A stretch of 64,000 nt of DNA from Chelonobacter sp050613185 (GTDB lineage Bacteria > Pseudomonadota > Gammaproteobacteria > Enterobacterales > Pasteurellaceae), in assembly GCF_050613185.1 (NCBI RefSeq), contig NZ_CP192511.1, positions 930,001-994,000 of the forward strand, given 5' to 3'. The notes below the pieces were generated by a model. That model ran no database searches and was not told where the DNA came from. It saw only the letters and a program-made list of their open reading frames with translations. The position numbers were made by a program, and so were the translations under genes. This document shows positions 35,410 to 43,877 of this stretch, one piece after another (the stretch's first letter is position 1; every line of letters begins with the position of its first letter).

Positions 35410-37301
35410 TATTCATCCCCACGTTTGAGCATACCTTGTTTTTTCAAATTCACCAGCAAGATTGAGATCGCCGCCGGGGTCACCCCGGAAATACGCGAAG
35501 CTTGTCCGATCGAGATCGGACGGTGCTGGGTCAATTTCAACCGCACTTCGTTGGACAAGCCGTTGACTTTATCGTAATCAAATTCCGGCGGAATCGCAGT
35601 GCTTTCATGCCGTTTATGCCGTGCGATCTCTTCGTATTGATGTTCGATATAACCTTGGTATTTAATCGAAATTTCCACCTGCTCCGCCGCTTGCGCATCG
35701 GCACACGCCGGGGCGAAGGCTGAAAGTGCGGTCAGGGTTTTATAATCCACTTCCGGACGGCGCAACAGATCTTCACCGCTGGCTTCGCGGGTTAGTGGGC
35801 TATTTAAAATCGCATTGACTTCATTCAAATGTTCCGATTGGGGATGAATCCAAATTTGGCGCAAGCGCTGTTGTTCTTGTTCAATATTTTCCAGTTTTTG
35901 ATTAAAACGCGCCCAACGAGCTTCATCAATCAAGCCCAGTTCACGTCCAATCGGGGTTAAGCGCAGATCAGCATTGTCTTCACGCAGCAACAAACGGTAT
36001 TCGGCACGCGAAGTGAACACCCGATAAGGTTCTTTGGTGCCCAGCGTACACAGATCATCGACCAGCACGCCTAAATAGGCTTGATCACGGCGCGGATACC
36101 AAGCGGCTTTTTGCTGTACAAACAAACCGGCATTGATCCCGGCAAGCAAACCTTGCGCCGCCGCTTCTTCATAACCGGTGGTACCGTTGATCTGCCCGGC
36201 AAAAAACAGACCGTTGATCGCTTTGGTTTCCAATGACGGTTTCAGATCGCGCGGATCGAAATAATCATATTCGATCGCATAACCCGGTTTCATGATCCGT
36301 GCTTTTTCCAAACCCTTCATCGAATTGACGATCCCCATTTGCACGTCAAACGGCAAACTGGTCGAGATCCCATTCGGGTAGATCTCATTGCTGGTTAAAC
36401 CTTCCGGTTCTAAGTAGATCTGATGGCTGTTGCGCTCGGCAAAACGCATTACTTTATCTTCGATCGACGGGCAATAACGCGGCCCGATCCCTTCGATCAC
36501 CCCGGCATACATCGGACTGCGATCCAAATTGGCACGGATCAGATCATGGGCTTTTTCATTGGTATGGGTGATATAACACGGGATCTGACGCGGATGTTGA
36601 TCGACTGATCCCATAAACGAAAAGACCGGCAGGATCGTATCGCCGTGCTGCTGTTCCAATACCGAAAAATCAATGGTGCGCGCATCTAAGCGCGGCGGGG
36701 TGCCTGTTTTCAAACGATCAACGCGTAAATTCAATTCACGCAACCGATCTGCCAACATGATCGACGCCGGATCACCGGCACGACCGCCGACATAATTTTC
36801 CATGCCTATATGGATCTTGCCGGCTAAGAACGTCCCGGCAGTCAACACCACCGCTTTGGCACGGAAAGTCAGCCCCATTTTGGTACTAACCCCGCTGATA
36901 CGATCCTGATCCAATAAAATATCAACCACTTCCTGTTGGAAAATATCGAGATTTTCTTGATTTTCCAAGGCGATCCGCACGGCTTGGCGATATAACACCC
37001 GATCCGCCTGCGCACGGGTAGCACGCACCGCCGGACCTTTACTGCTGTTCAAGGTACGGAATTGAATCCCGGCCTGATCCGTAGCCGTTGCCATTAAACC
37101 GCCCATGGCATCGATCTCTTTGACCAAATGCCCTTTGCCGATGCCGCCAATCGCCGGATTACAGGACATCTGCCCTAAGGTATCGACATTGTGGGTCAAT
37201 AATAGGGTTTTCAAGCCCATTCGTGCCGGTGCAAGTGCCGCTTCCGTGCCAGCATGACCGCCACCGACGACGATCACATCATAAGTTTCTGTATAAATCA
37301 T
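35409..37301 (-). CDS. mnmG: tRNA uridine-34 modification enzyme MnmG (GidA)
   Basis: MnmG, with MnmE, adds the carboxymethylaminomethyl group at tRNA wobble U34. The 630-residue flavoprotein begins with the FAD-binding motif VIVVGGGHAGTEAALAPARMG, followed by MSCNPAIGGIGKGHLVKEIDA, RYCPSIEDKVMRF, and INGTTGYEEAAAQG, all strongly conserved. It is the last gene before the predicted replication origin, which lies just upstream of its start. Confidence 0.98.
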   Translation of the reverse strand: MIYTETYDVIVVGGGHAGTEAALAPARMGLKTLLLTHNVDTLGQMSCNPAIGGIGKGHLVKEIDAMGGLMATATDQAGIQFRTLNSSKGPAVRATRAQADRVLYRQAVRIALENQENLDIFQQEVVDILLDQDRISGVSTKMGLTFRAKAVVLTAGTFLAGKIHIGMENYVGGRAGDPASIMLADRLRELNLRVDRLKTGTPPRLDARTIDFSVLEQQHGDTILPVFSFMGSVDQHPRQIPCYITHTNEKAHDLIRANLDRSPMYAGVIEGIGPRYCPSIEDKVMRFAERNSHQIYLEPEGLTSNEIYPNGISTSLPFDVQMGIVNSMKGLEKARIMKPGYAIEYDYFDPRDLKPSLETKAINGLFFAGQINGTTGYEEAAAQGLLAGINAGLFVQQKAAWYPRRDQAYLGVLVDDLCTLGTKEPYRVFTSRAEYRLLLREDNADLRLTPIGRELGLIDEARWARFNQKLENIEQEQQRLRQIWIHPQSEHLNEVNAILNSPLTREASGEDLLRRPEVDYKTLTALSAFAPACADAQAAEQVEISIKYQGYIEHQYEEIARHKRHESTAIPPEFDYDKVNGLSNEVRLKLTQHRPISIGQASRISGVTPAAISILLVNLKKQGMLKRGDE

Positions 37302-37750
37302 AAAATGCCTTGTTTGATCCGGATACGATCAATTCGATCTTGCGTTGATCAATGATCGTAAAATTGGGCGCTATTCTACTGAATTTAATCAGAGGGTGAA
37401 AGGAAATTTATTAACTTGATCCGTGGTGTCGATCATACGGATCAAATTTTGATCGCCGGCGTATAAAGAAAAGATCTTTTTATATATAAAGATCTTATTA
37501 TTGTTATTATTAGCCGGTAGTGATCCTGTGAAGAAAGCCGTTTTTTCTTTTAATTATAAGATCTTGATCCATTTTGGATCGTGTGAAAAAGATCGCTTGT
37601 CGCTTAATAAATCTTGTGGATAACGTGCGGTTTTATCCACAGCCCGATTTGCTTTAATTGTTATTCAAATAATAAATACAGTTTATCTACACTTATAATC
37701 GTCGTTATCCACAAGCGAACTTTTTTCGTTTTGCTGGTTTTTTAAGCGGA
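37302..37750. other. Predicted chromosomal replication origin oriC
   Basis: This 449-bp gene-free segment between mnmG and mioC has the layout of E. coli oriC. Sixteen GATC (Dam) sites fall between 37316 and 37594, where about one would be expected. An AT-rich stretch at 37465-37512 holds two 13-mer-like GATCT...T runs (37473, 37491) on the mnmG side. Three perfect DnaA boxes lie on the mioC side: TGTGGATAA at 37615-37623, TTATCCACA at 37633-37641 and at 37705-37713. A one-mismatch box, TTATCTACA, is at 37683-37691. Gene order mnmG-oriC-mioC supports it. Confidence 0.87.
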
Positions 37751-38200
37751 TTATTTCAGTTGATCGATAAATTGCGGTAACCAGTTATCTGCCGCCTGAT
37801 CATGATCGAAACAATTAAGCACATCAATTTTTAAACTATCAGCTAGCTTAATAGCTTGTTTCTGATTTAGCACTGCTTCGATTTTATTGACCGAAAAACA
37901 GAAGGTATCATAATCGGAATTCCCCAACCCGATCACTGCAAACCGCACTTGGCTTAAATCATCGATTTCCTGCTCGATATGTTCAAATAACGGCGATAAG
38001 TTATCCGGCAGATCACCTGCGCCGTGGGTTGAAGTGACAATTAGCCAATATTGAAAATCGTTGATCTGATCCCAATTCGCACCATGCAAAAGTGCGGTTT
38101 TGATCCCGTGTTGTTGCAACACATCCTCGCAATGCTCCGCTAAATATTCCGCGCTGCCGAGGGTGCTGCCGCTGATAATACAAACTGTTTGCTGCATCAT
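37751..38200 (-). CDS. mioC: FMN-binding protein MioC (flavodoxin-like)
   Basis: MioC is a short-chain flavodoxin next to oriC in many gammaproteobacteria, linked to biotin synthase electron transfer in E. coli. The 149-residue protein has the FMN phosphate loop VCIISGSTLGSAEYLA, the LIVTSTHGAGDLPDN motif, and FAVIGLGNSDYDTFC. Transcription towards oriC, as in E. coli, may influence initiation. Confidence 0.93.
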   Translation of the reverse strand: MMQQTVCIISGSTLGSAEYLAEHCEDVLQQHGIKTALLHGANWDQINDFQYWLIVTSTHGAGDLPDNLSPLFEHIEQEIDDLSQVRFAVIGLGNSDYDTFCFSVNKIEAVLNQKQAIKLADSLKIDVLNCFDHDQAADNWLPQFIDQLK

Positions 38201-38220
38201 ATTTTTCTCTTTTTTGTTAA

Positions 38221-38961
38221 TTAACGGCTTAAAATCGCAATATATCGCTGTAACTCCGCTATTTCATAACCGGCTATCAATGATAAAAGCGCGTTGGGCT
38301 GCTGTTGGTGCTGGTAGTCATCGAAACATTGATAATATTTTGCCCTGTCACTGAATTTAATATCAATCGGCAAATAACCGCACTTCATCAATTCAAAATT
38401 CAACAATAACCGCCCTGTGCGTCCGTTACCGTCAATAAACGGGTGAATGCTTTCAAAAGCCAAATGCAGCCACGCTATCGCCTCTATCGGGTGTTGGTGC
38501 TGTAATTTATCGGCATAATCAGCAAGTAATGCGTCCATTTGTTCGGCGATTAAGTGCGGTTGCGCCGGTTCATTGTCTGCGCCCATGATTCGCACCGGAA
38601 CACGCCGATATACGCCTTTATTCTCTGCGTCATTCATCAGCACCAGCGAATGAATTTCTTTAATCGTACGCTCGGTTAATGGCTCACGGTTTGCCACCAG
38701 CTCAAACAGATAATTAAAAGCGTCTTTGTAGCCGATAACCTCTAAATGTTCTCTGATAGGTTTTTCAGCAATGGTTATGCCGTCACGCAAAATCAAAGCC
38801 GTTTCCCGCAGTGTCAGCGTGTTACCTTCGATAGCGTTAGAATTATAAGAAGATTCGATAATAAACTCTTCTTGCAGCCGTTTTAGCTCTGCCGCACTCA
38901 AGGGGCGCAATGCCGACAATTGATTTTTTAACTCGTCAATGTGTTGTATTTGCTCTGTCAT
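38221..38961 (-). CDS. Fic-domain protein (AMP transferase type)
   Basis: Fic proteins transfer AMP or another nucleotide part to target hydroxyls. The 246-residue protein has the full active motif HPFIDGNGRTGRLL and an N-terminal inhibitory helix with SNAIEG, matching [S/T]xxxE[G/N], so it is the self-inhibited class in which inhibitory helix and Fic core are on one chain. Segments IREHLEVIGYKDAFNYL and RTIKEIHSLVL are typical of the Fic N-terminal fold. It lies in the small accessory patch between mioC and selC. A strong LexA-box match lies about 80 bp upstream. Target unknown. Confidence 0.9.
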   Translation of the reverse strand: MTEQIQHIDELKNQLSALRPLSAAELKRLQEEFIIESSYNSNAIEGNTLTLRETALILRDGITIAEKPIREHLEVIGYKDAFNYLFELVANREPLTERTIKEIHSLVLMNDAENKGVYRRVPVRIMGADNEPAQPHLIAEQMDALLADYADKLQHQHPIEAIAWLHLAFESIHPFIDGNGRTGRLLLNFELMKCGYLPIDIKFSDRAKYYQCFDDYQHQQQPNALLSLIAGYEIAELQRYIAILSR

Positions 38962-39037
38962 TTCATCAGCCCTTAGCTTTGCGAATTGTCAAAATAGAAA
39001 TTACTTATTATGCGCTATATTTAATCATAACTATGCA

Positions 39038-39057
39038 TACTGTACTAGCATACAGTT
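39038..39057. promoter_or_regulatory. Candidate LexA (SOS) box upstream of fic
   Basis: TACTGTACTAGCATACAGTT contains the LexA core CTGT-N8-ACAG with correct spacing, and matches the 20-bp consensus at 14 positions including all eight core bases. The arms ACTGTA and TACAGT are perfect complements. It lies 77 bp upstream of the fic start. On the minus strand TATGAT (a possible -10 element) follows 10 bp after it. Confidence 0.6.
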
Positions 39058-39132
39058 AGGTGTTTATTCTGTGACTATTGGGCTTGGTGCCTAGCTTTCT
39101 ACATAGTCCGCCCAATCCTGTAACATTTGCGT

Positions 39133-39237
39133 TTATTGTAGCGGTAAGCCGTTACCGTCTGCCAATGAATAGGCGGTTTGCTTCGGTTTTGCGTTCTTAA
39201 TCTTGCTGTCAGAAAGTGGCTTAACTCGCCTTGCCAT
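39133..39237 (-). pseudogene. Truncated tyrosine integrase (N-terminal arm-binding fragment)
   Basis: A 34-codon frame begins MARRVKPLSDSKIKNAKPK and continues TAYSLADGNGLPLQ before a stop. This is the start of the arm DNA-binding domain of P4-type phage and island integrases (DUF4102-like). An AGGAG site lies 9 bp before the ATG, so the start is intact, but the rest of the domain and the whole catalytic part are gone. It points away from selC, about 1.2 kb from the tRNA 3' end, and is probably the relic of an island once inserted at selC. Confidence 0.65.
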
Positions 39238-39385
39238 GAGTGGAACTCCTGAACTTTATTTGAGGTTTAGTTTTTTAATCGTTCAATTAAAAAAGCGTCC
39301 ATTGCTGAACGCCTTTAGGGTTGGTGTCAATTGCACGACCGATAAAATCTTGCTTGCATATGGTGCAGATTTAGGCAGACAAGCA

Positions 39386-39916
39386 TTACTGTACCTTGTA
39401 CTGAGAATTTAATTGGTCAAGTTTACTGCCAATACTTTGCTGCAACTCAACCATTTGTCTTTGAAGTAATTCTATTTCTTCTTTATCTTTATCTGTTTGA
39501 TTATCTTTCAAATAAAGTTCATAAAGCTTAATTGAAATCATATTCCCCTGATAAATTCCAATACGGATATCCTGAACTTCTTGACTCTTTATCTTTAAAC
39601 CAAACAAAGAATTATTAGTAGATTCTAACAGCGCTTTTGATCGCCCCATTATAACTTTTATTGCTGAACTATCACTGTTTTTACTTGCAGAAACCAACTC
39701 TTGATTAAGTTCCGATGCTTTAGTATTAGAAGTATTAACCACAGAATTAATAGCTAATAAATCCGTACGAATATCAGCGTCATTTTGTGATGACAGGGTT
39801 TCTTTTTGTGCTATGAAATTACCTTCACTAGTGGTGATAGCGGTGTCGTTTTTTTCATTGTCACAGCCAGTTAATAGCGATAATGCTGCTAAAGCCAAGA
39901 TAACTATTTTTTTCAT
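39386..39916 (-). CDS. Putative lipoprotein
   Basis: The 176-residue product has a lipoprotein signal peptide with lipobox LLTGC (lipidated Cys18). The mature part is polar with long helical stretches, including KDKEEIELLQRQMVELQQSIGSKLDQL near the C-terminus, which looks like a coiled coil. AT-rich, without an uptake signal. AAGGATATG precedes the start. I do not recognise the family. It sits in the accessory patch between fic and selC. Confidence 0.75.
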   Translation of the reverse strand: MKKIVILALAALSLLTGCDNEKNDTAITTSEGNFIAQKETLSSQNDADIRTDLLAINSVVNTSNTKASELNQELVSASKNSDSSAIKVIMGRSKALLESTNNSLFGLKIKSQEVQDIRIGIYQGNMISIKLYELYLKDNQTDKDKEEIELLQRQMVELQQSIGSKLDQLNSQYKVQ

Positions 39917-40403
39917 AACATATCCTTTTTAACAGTAATTATTTCTGTAAATTCGGTTTGATTGCACCGTTCCTCCACAGGCAAGCACGGCATGTCCTGC
40001 GGTGCCTAATTGCTGTTATTATGTCGCCGAAGCAAAACACTAGCAGCAATCTAAATGCTAACACAACTTAGTGAGTTCTTTATTTTGTTTTTGTTCTCTA
40101 TATAAAAATTTATAGTTCCCTGTTTTTGAAGATTTATCCTTTTTTATCCCTGTGGTGATCTTGTTTTTCATTTTTATATTCAGTGAGTTATGGATTTATT
40201 GTTCCCTATTTATTTTTCAAAAATGGCATTTTTAGGGAGTAAATTTAGGGAGTTAAGGTGATAGTATAAAACAGGGAACAAAAAAAGTGATATAGAGTGA
40301 TAAAATATGATTAACAGTGATGAATAGATTTTAGCTAAATGATTGATGTTATTGGGTTTTATTGGGCGATATACGGAAGTATGAAACAGTATGATTAGTG
40401 AAG
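39917..40403. other. AT-rich gene-free segment beside selC
   Basis: No convincing gene is visible in these 487 bp. The left 100 bp contains a GC-rich stretch (39965-40010) that can fold weakly. The remainder is very AT-rich, with repeated words such as AGGGAGTAAATTTAGGGAGTTAAG and AGTGATA, and no uptake signal. It directly borders the 3' end of selC, the side where elements integrate at tRNA genes. I found no second copy of the tRNA 3' end that would mark an att site. Confidence 0.6.
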
Positions 40404-40498
40404 TGGCGGAAGAGAATGGGAGTTGAACCCACCCGAGACTGCTGGCAGCCTCAACAGGATTTGAAGTCCTGCCGCTTCACCGGAAACGACGCTCTTCC
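40404..40498 (-). tRNA. selC: tRNA-Sec (UCA), selC
   Basis: This 95-nt gene encodes selenocysteine tRNA. It reads GGAAGAGCGTCGTTTCCGG at the 5' end and closes with CTCTTCCGCCA, so the acceptor stem pairs and CCA is encoded. The anticodon TCA is at 40462-40464 (TGA on the plus strand), in a loop CTTCAAA as in E. coli. A long variable arm is present. It is divergent from selA-selB. Confidence 0.97.
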
Positions 40499-40586
40499 AT
40501 TGATAATCACAATATTGTACTGAATTTTAATTCAAATAGCATTAAAATCAATATATCTCTTGTTATTATTTGAATTCGGGGCGGTT

Positions 40587-41978
40587 ATGAACCAACTTTA
40601 TCGCGCATTACCTTCAATCGACAAAATTTTGAATACCCCGCAGGGGCAATTGCTGAGCGAGCGGTTCGGGCATTCGGCGGTGGTGGCGCAGTTGCGTAGT
40701 TTGTTGCAGCAGGCGCGGGTGCAGATTCGGCAACAACAGCAGCTGCCGCGCTATTTCAGTGATTTTAGCGCGTTGTATAAAAAAGTGGCGCATGAACTGC
40801 AACAGCAACAGCAGGTGGCGATCAAGAAAGTGCATAACCTGACCGGGACGGTGTTGCACACCAACTTAGGACGTGCGTTGTGGGGGCGGTCGGCGCAACA
40901 GGCGGCGTTAGGCGCAATGCAAGAAAACGTGGCGTTGGAATTTGATTTGGCGCAGGGCAAACGCAGCCATCGCGATCAATATTGCAGCGACTTGTTGGCG
41001 CAGTTGTGCGGGGCGGAAGCGGCGTGTATCGTGAATAACAATGCGGCGGCGGTGTTGTTGCTGCTGGCGACCTTTGCCAGCGGTAAAGAGGTGATTATTT
41101 CACGCGGCGAGCTGATTGAAATCGGCGGTGCGTTTCGCATTCCGGACATTATGCAGCAAGCCGGTTGTAAACTGGTGGAAGTCGGCACGACGAACCGCAC
41201 CCGTTTAACCGATTATCAGCAACAAATCAACGAAAATACCGCACTTTTGCTGAAAGTTCACAGCAGCAACTACCAAATTTGCGGTTTTACCGAAAGTGTC
41301 GGCGAAGCGGAATTGGCGCAGTTGGCGCAACAACAGCAACTGCCGTTAATCAGCGATTTGGGCAGTGGCGCATTAGTCGATCTCGGTCGATACGGTTTGC
41401 CGACCGAACCGACCCCGCAAAAAATGTTGGCAGACGGCGTGGATTTGGTCTGTTTTTCCGGTGATAAACTACTTGGCGGACCGCAAGCGGGCATTATCGT
41501 CGGCAAAAAAGCCTATATCGAGCAGTTGCAACAGCACCCGCTCAAACGGGTGTTGCGTTGCGACAAGGTGATTTTAGCCGGTTTGGAAGCCACTTTGCGT
41601 GATTATCTATTCCCGGAAAAATTAGCGCACAGCAACCCGACTTTGCAGTTATTAACCCAAGATGTGGGCCAATTACAAGCGATTGCCGAGCCGCTATTGG
41701 CCAAGTTGCAAGAAAAACTGGGCGCGGATTATGGCTTGCAGATCGAAGCCAGTTCGGCACAGATCGGTAGCGGATCGCAACCGATGTCCCGCATTCCGTC
41801 ATTAGCGATCACCTTGCGACCGCACTCGGGCAAAAATGAGGAGTTAATGCAGTTGATCCGTTCGTTGAAACAGCTGAGCCAGCCGATTATCGGGCGGATT
41901 GAACAGCAAAAACTGTGGTTGGATTTGCGCAGTCTTGCCAATCCGCAACAACTTTTTATCACCTTGGACGAATTATGA
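40587..41978 (+). CDS. selA: Selenocysteine synthase SelA
   Basis: SelA converts seryl-tRNA(Sec) to selenocysteyl-tRNA(Sec) using selenophosphate. The 463-residue PLP enzyme has the cofactor lysine near residue 294 in CFSGDKLLGGPQAGII and the family segments NLTGTVLHTNLGRA and LSDLGSGALVDL. I chose the ATG at 40587 because the product MNQLYRALPSIDKIL then matches the family length; the upstream ATG at 40560 would add nine odd residues. The stop overlaps the selB start (ATGA). Confidence 0.96.
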   Translation: MNQLYRALPSIDKILNTPQGQLLSERFGHSAVVAQLRSLLQQARVQIRQQQQLPRYFSDFSALYKKVAHELQQQQQVAIKKVHNLTGTVLHTNLGRALWGRSAQQAALGAMQENVALEFDLAQGKRSHRDQYCSDLLAQLCGAEAACIVNNNAAAVLLLLATFASGKEVIISRGELIEIGGAFRIPDIMQQAGCKLVEVGTTNRTRLTDYQQQINENTALLLKVHSSNYQICGFTESVGEAELAQLAQQQQLPLISDLGSGALVDLGRYGLPTEPTPQKMLADGVDLVCFSGDKLLGGPQAGIIVGKKAYIEQLQQHPLKRVLRCDKVILAGLEATLRDYLFPEKLAHSNPTLQLLTQDVGQLQAIAEPLLAKLQEKLGADYGLQIEASSAQIGSGSQPMSRIPSLAITLRPHSGKNEELMQLIRSLKQLSQPIIGRIEQQKLWLDLRSLANPQQLFITLDEL

Positions 41979-43855
41979 TTATAGTCAGCGCAGGACACGT
42001 CGATCACGGCAAAACCGCCTTGATTCGCGCCCTCACCGGCACCGACACCACCCATTTGCCGGAAGAAAAAAAACGCGGCATGACCATTGATTTGGGCTAT
42101 GCCTATTTGCCGTACGGCGATCAGATTTTGGGTTTTATTGATGTGCCGGGGCACGAACGCTTTTTATCCAATATGCTTGCCGGTGTCGGCGGCGTGCAGT
42201 ATGCGCTGTTGCTGGTGGCAGCCGACGAGGGGATTAAGCCGCAAACCGAAGAACATCTTGCCATTCTTAACTTATTGGATTTTAAAGAAATTATTGTAGT
42301 AATCAGCAAGGCGGATAAAGCCTCGGCGGAACAAATTAACCAGTTGCAACAACAGTTAAAACAACGTTATCCGTTTTTGACGCAAAGTGCGGTTTTTGCC
42401 ACGTCAACGGTAAACGGGCAAGGAATTGGCGAGCTAAAACGGTATTTATTCGGATTAAGCCAAAAAAATCAGGCTAGCGAAAAACCGTTCCGTTATGCGA
42501 TTGACCGCACTTTTCATATCAAAGGCGCGGGCAAAGTGGTGACCGGCACGGCATTTGCCGGACAAGTGGCGATTGATGACACGCTATTTTTATCCAGCCA
42601 GCTGAAACAAACGATTCGGGTGAAGAATATCCATGCGCAAAATCAGCAAAATACCCACGGCGTGGCTGGGCAACGCTTGGCGTTAAATTTAGCCGCCGAT
42701 CAACTGGCAATCACACGCGGCGACTGGCTGTTTTCCCATGCGCAAGCACAAGCCAACGATCGGATTACGCTGTTGTTAAATCCGATTCAGGCGTTAAAAG
42801 CCAGCCAAGCCGTGCATATTTATCACGCCGCCAGCCACACTGTCGGCAAATTGACGTTGTTGGAGCAAAGTGCGGTTGAAACGGCTTCAATGCAACAGAA
42901 TGAAAAAGTACTTGCCGAACTGATATTACAACAGCCACTGTTTTTGGCGTTTGGCGATAAAGTGATTGTGCGCAGCGGCGATAATCAACACACCCTTGCC
43001 GGCGCGAGTGTGTTGGAAATCGCCTCGCCGCAACGGTATAAACGCCAACCGGCGCGTTTGGCATATTTGTGGCAATTGGCGCAAGCGGAAACCCAGGCAC
43101 AGCGGATTAGCCGCTATTTACAACGGGGTTGTGTTGAACAAACCGCACTTTGCTGGGCGGAACAGTTAACTGAAACGCAGTTTGCCGAGTTGCAGACGAC
43201 GTTAGCATTTACTGCGTTGCAAGGCTATGTGTTTAATCAGGATTATCGGCAACAACAGCAGCAAAAATTAGTGCAAGCGTTGCATTTGTATCATCAGCAA
43301 CATCCTGATCAATTAGGTATTTCCAAAGCGCGTTTGCAACGCATGGCGGCACTGAAACAACCGCAAAGCGTGATTTATCACTTTATCCAGACGTTGCTGC
43401 AACAAGGGGATTTGGCACAAACCCGCGGTTGGATTCATTTGCCCGATCATAAAATTGCCTTCACCGAGGAGGAACAACAGTTGTGGCAACGCACCGAAGC
43501 GGCATTTTTAGCGGCGCAGGGGCAAGCGGTTTGGGTGCGCGATCTTGCCAAACTATTGGCAATCGATGAAAGTGTGATGCGTAATTTTCTGTATAAAGCC
43601 GGTAAACTGGGCTATCTGACCGCGATTATCAAAGACCGCTTTTTCTTAACTGAAACTCTGTATGCTTATGCCGAACGGATTAAAGTGCATATTGAACAAC
43701 ACGGGGCGATTTCGGTGAATGAGCTGCGCGATCAGTTGCAATTCGGGCGGAAAATGACGGTGCAGTTAATCGAATATTTCGACAAGTGCGGTTTTTTGCG
43801 GCGCAAAGGCGATCAGCATTTACTACGCGATGCGGATATTTTCGAACAAATTTAG
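41975..43855 (+). CDS. selB: Selenocysteine-specific elongation factor SelB
   Basis: SelB brings selenocysteyl-tRNA to the ribosome at UGA codons followed by a SECIS hairpin. The 626-residue protein has the GTPase motifs AGHVDHGKTALIRALTG, RGMTIDLGYA, DVPGHE and SKAD, then translation beta-barrels, and four C-terminal winged-helix domains (about 370-620) that bind mRNA. I chose the ATG at 41975, overlapping the selA stop, since the upstream in-frame extension does not resemble the family. Confidence 0.96.
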   Translation: MIIVSAGHVDHGKTALIRALTGTDTTHLPEEKKRGMTIDLGYAYLPYGDQILGFIDVPGHERFLSNMLAGVGGVQYALLLVAADEGIKPQTEEHLAILNLLDFKEIIVVISKADKASAEQINQLQQQLKQRYPFLTQSAVFATSTVNGQGIGELKRYLFGLSQKNQASEKPFRYAIDRTFHIKGAGKVVTGTAFAGQVAIDDTLFLSSQLKQTIRVKNIHAQNQQNTHGVAGQRLALNLAADQLAITRGDWLFSHAQAQANDRITLLLNPIQALKASQAVHIYHAASHTVGKLTLLEQSAVETASMQQNEKVLAELILQQPLFLAFGDKVIVRSGDNQHTLAGASVLEIASPQRYKRQPARLAYLWQLAQAETQAQRISRYLQRGCVEQTALCWAEQLTETQFAELQTTLAFTALQGYVFNQDYRQQQQQKLVQALHLYHQQHPDQLGISKARLQRMAALKQPQSVIYHFIQTLLQQGDLAQTRGWIHLPDHKIAFTEEEQQLWQRTEAAFLAAQGQAVWVRDLAKLLAIDESVMRNFLYKAGKLGYLTAIIKDRFFLTETLYAYAERIKVHIEQHGAISVNELRDQLQFGRKMTVQLIEYFDKCGFLRRKGDQHLLRDADIFEQI

Positions 43856-43877
43856 CGGATAAAAAACGCCTTAATGT

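Noticed and set aside
39203..39412. 69-codon plus-strand open frame near the integrase stub
   Set aside because: It overlaps the integrase start on the other strand and the end of the lipoprotein gene, and shows no coding signs.
40404..40498. att duplication of the selC 3' end
   Set aside because: I looked for a second copy of the tRNA end in the accessory patch and found none, so no attachment site is annotated.
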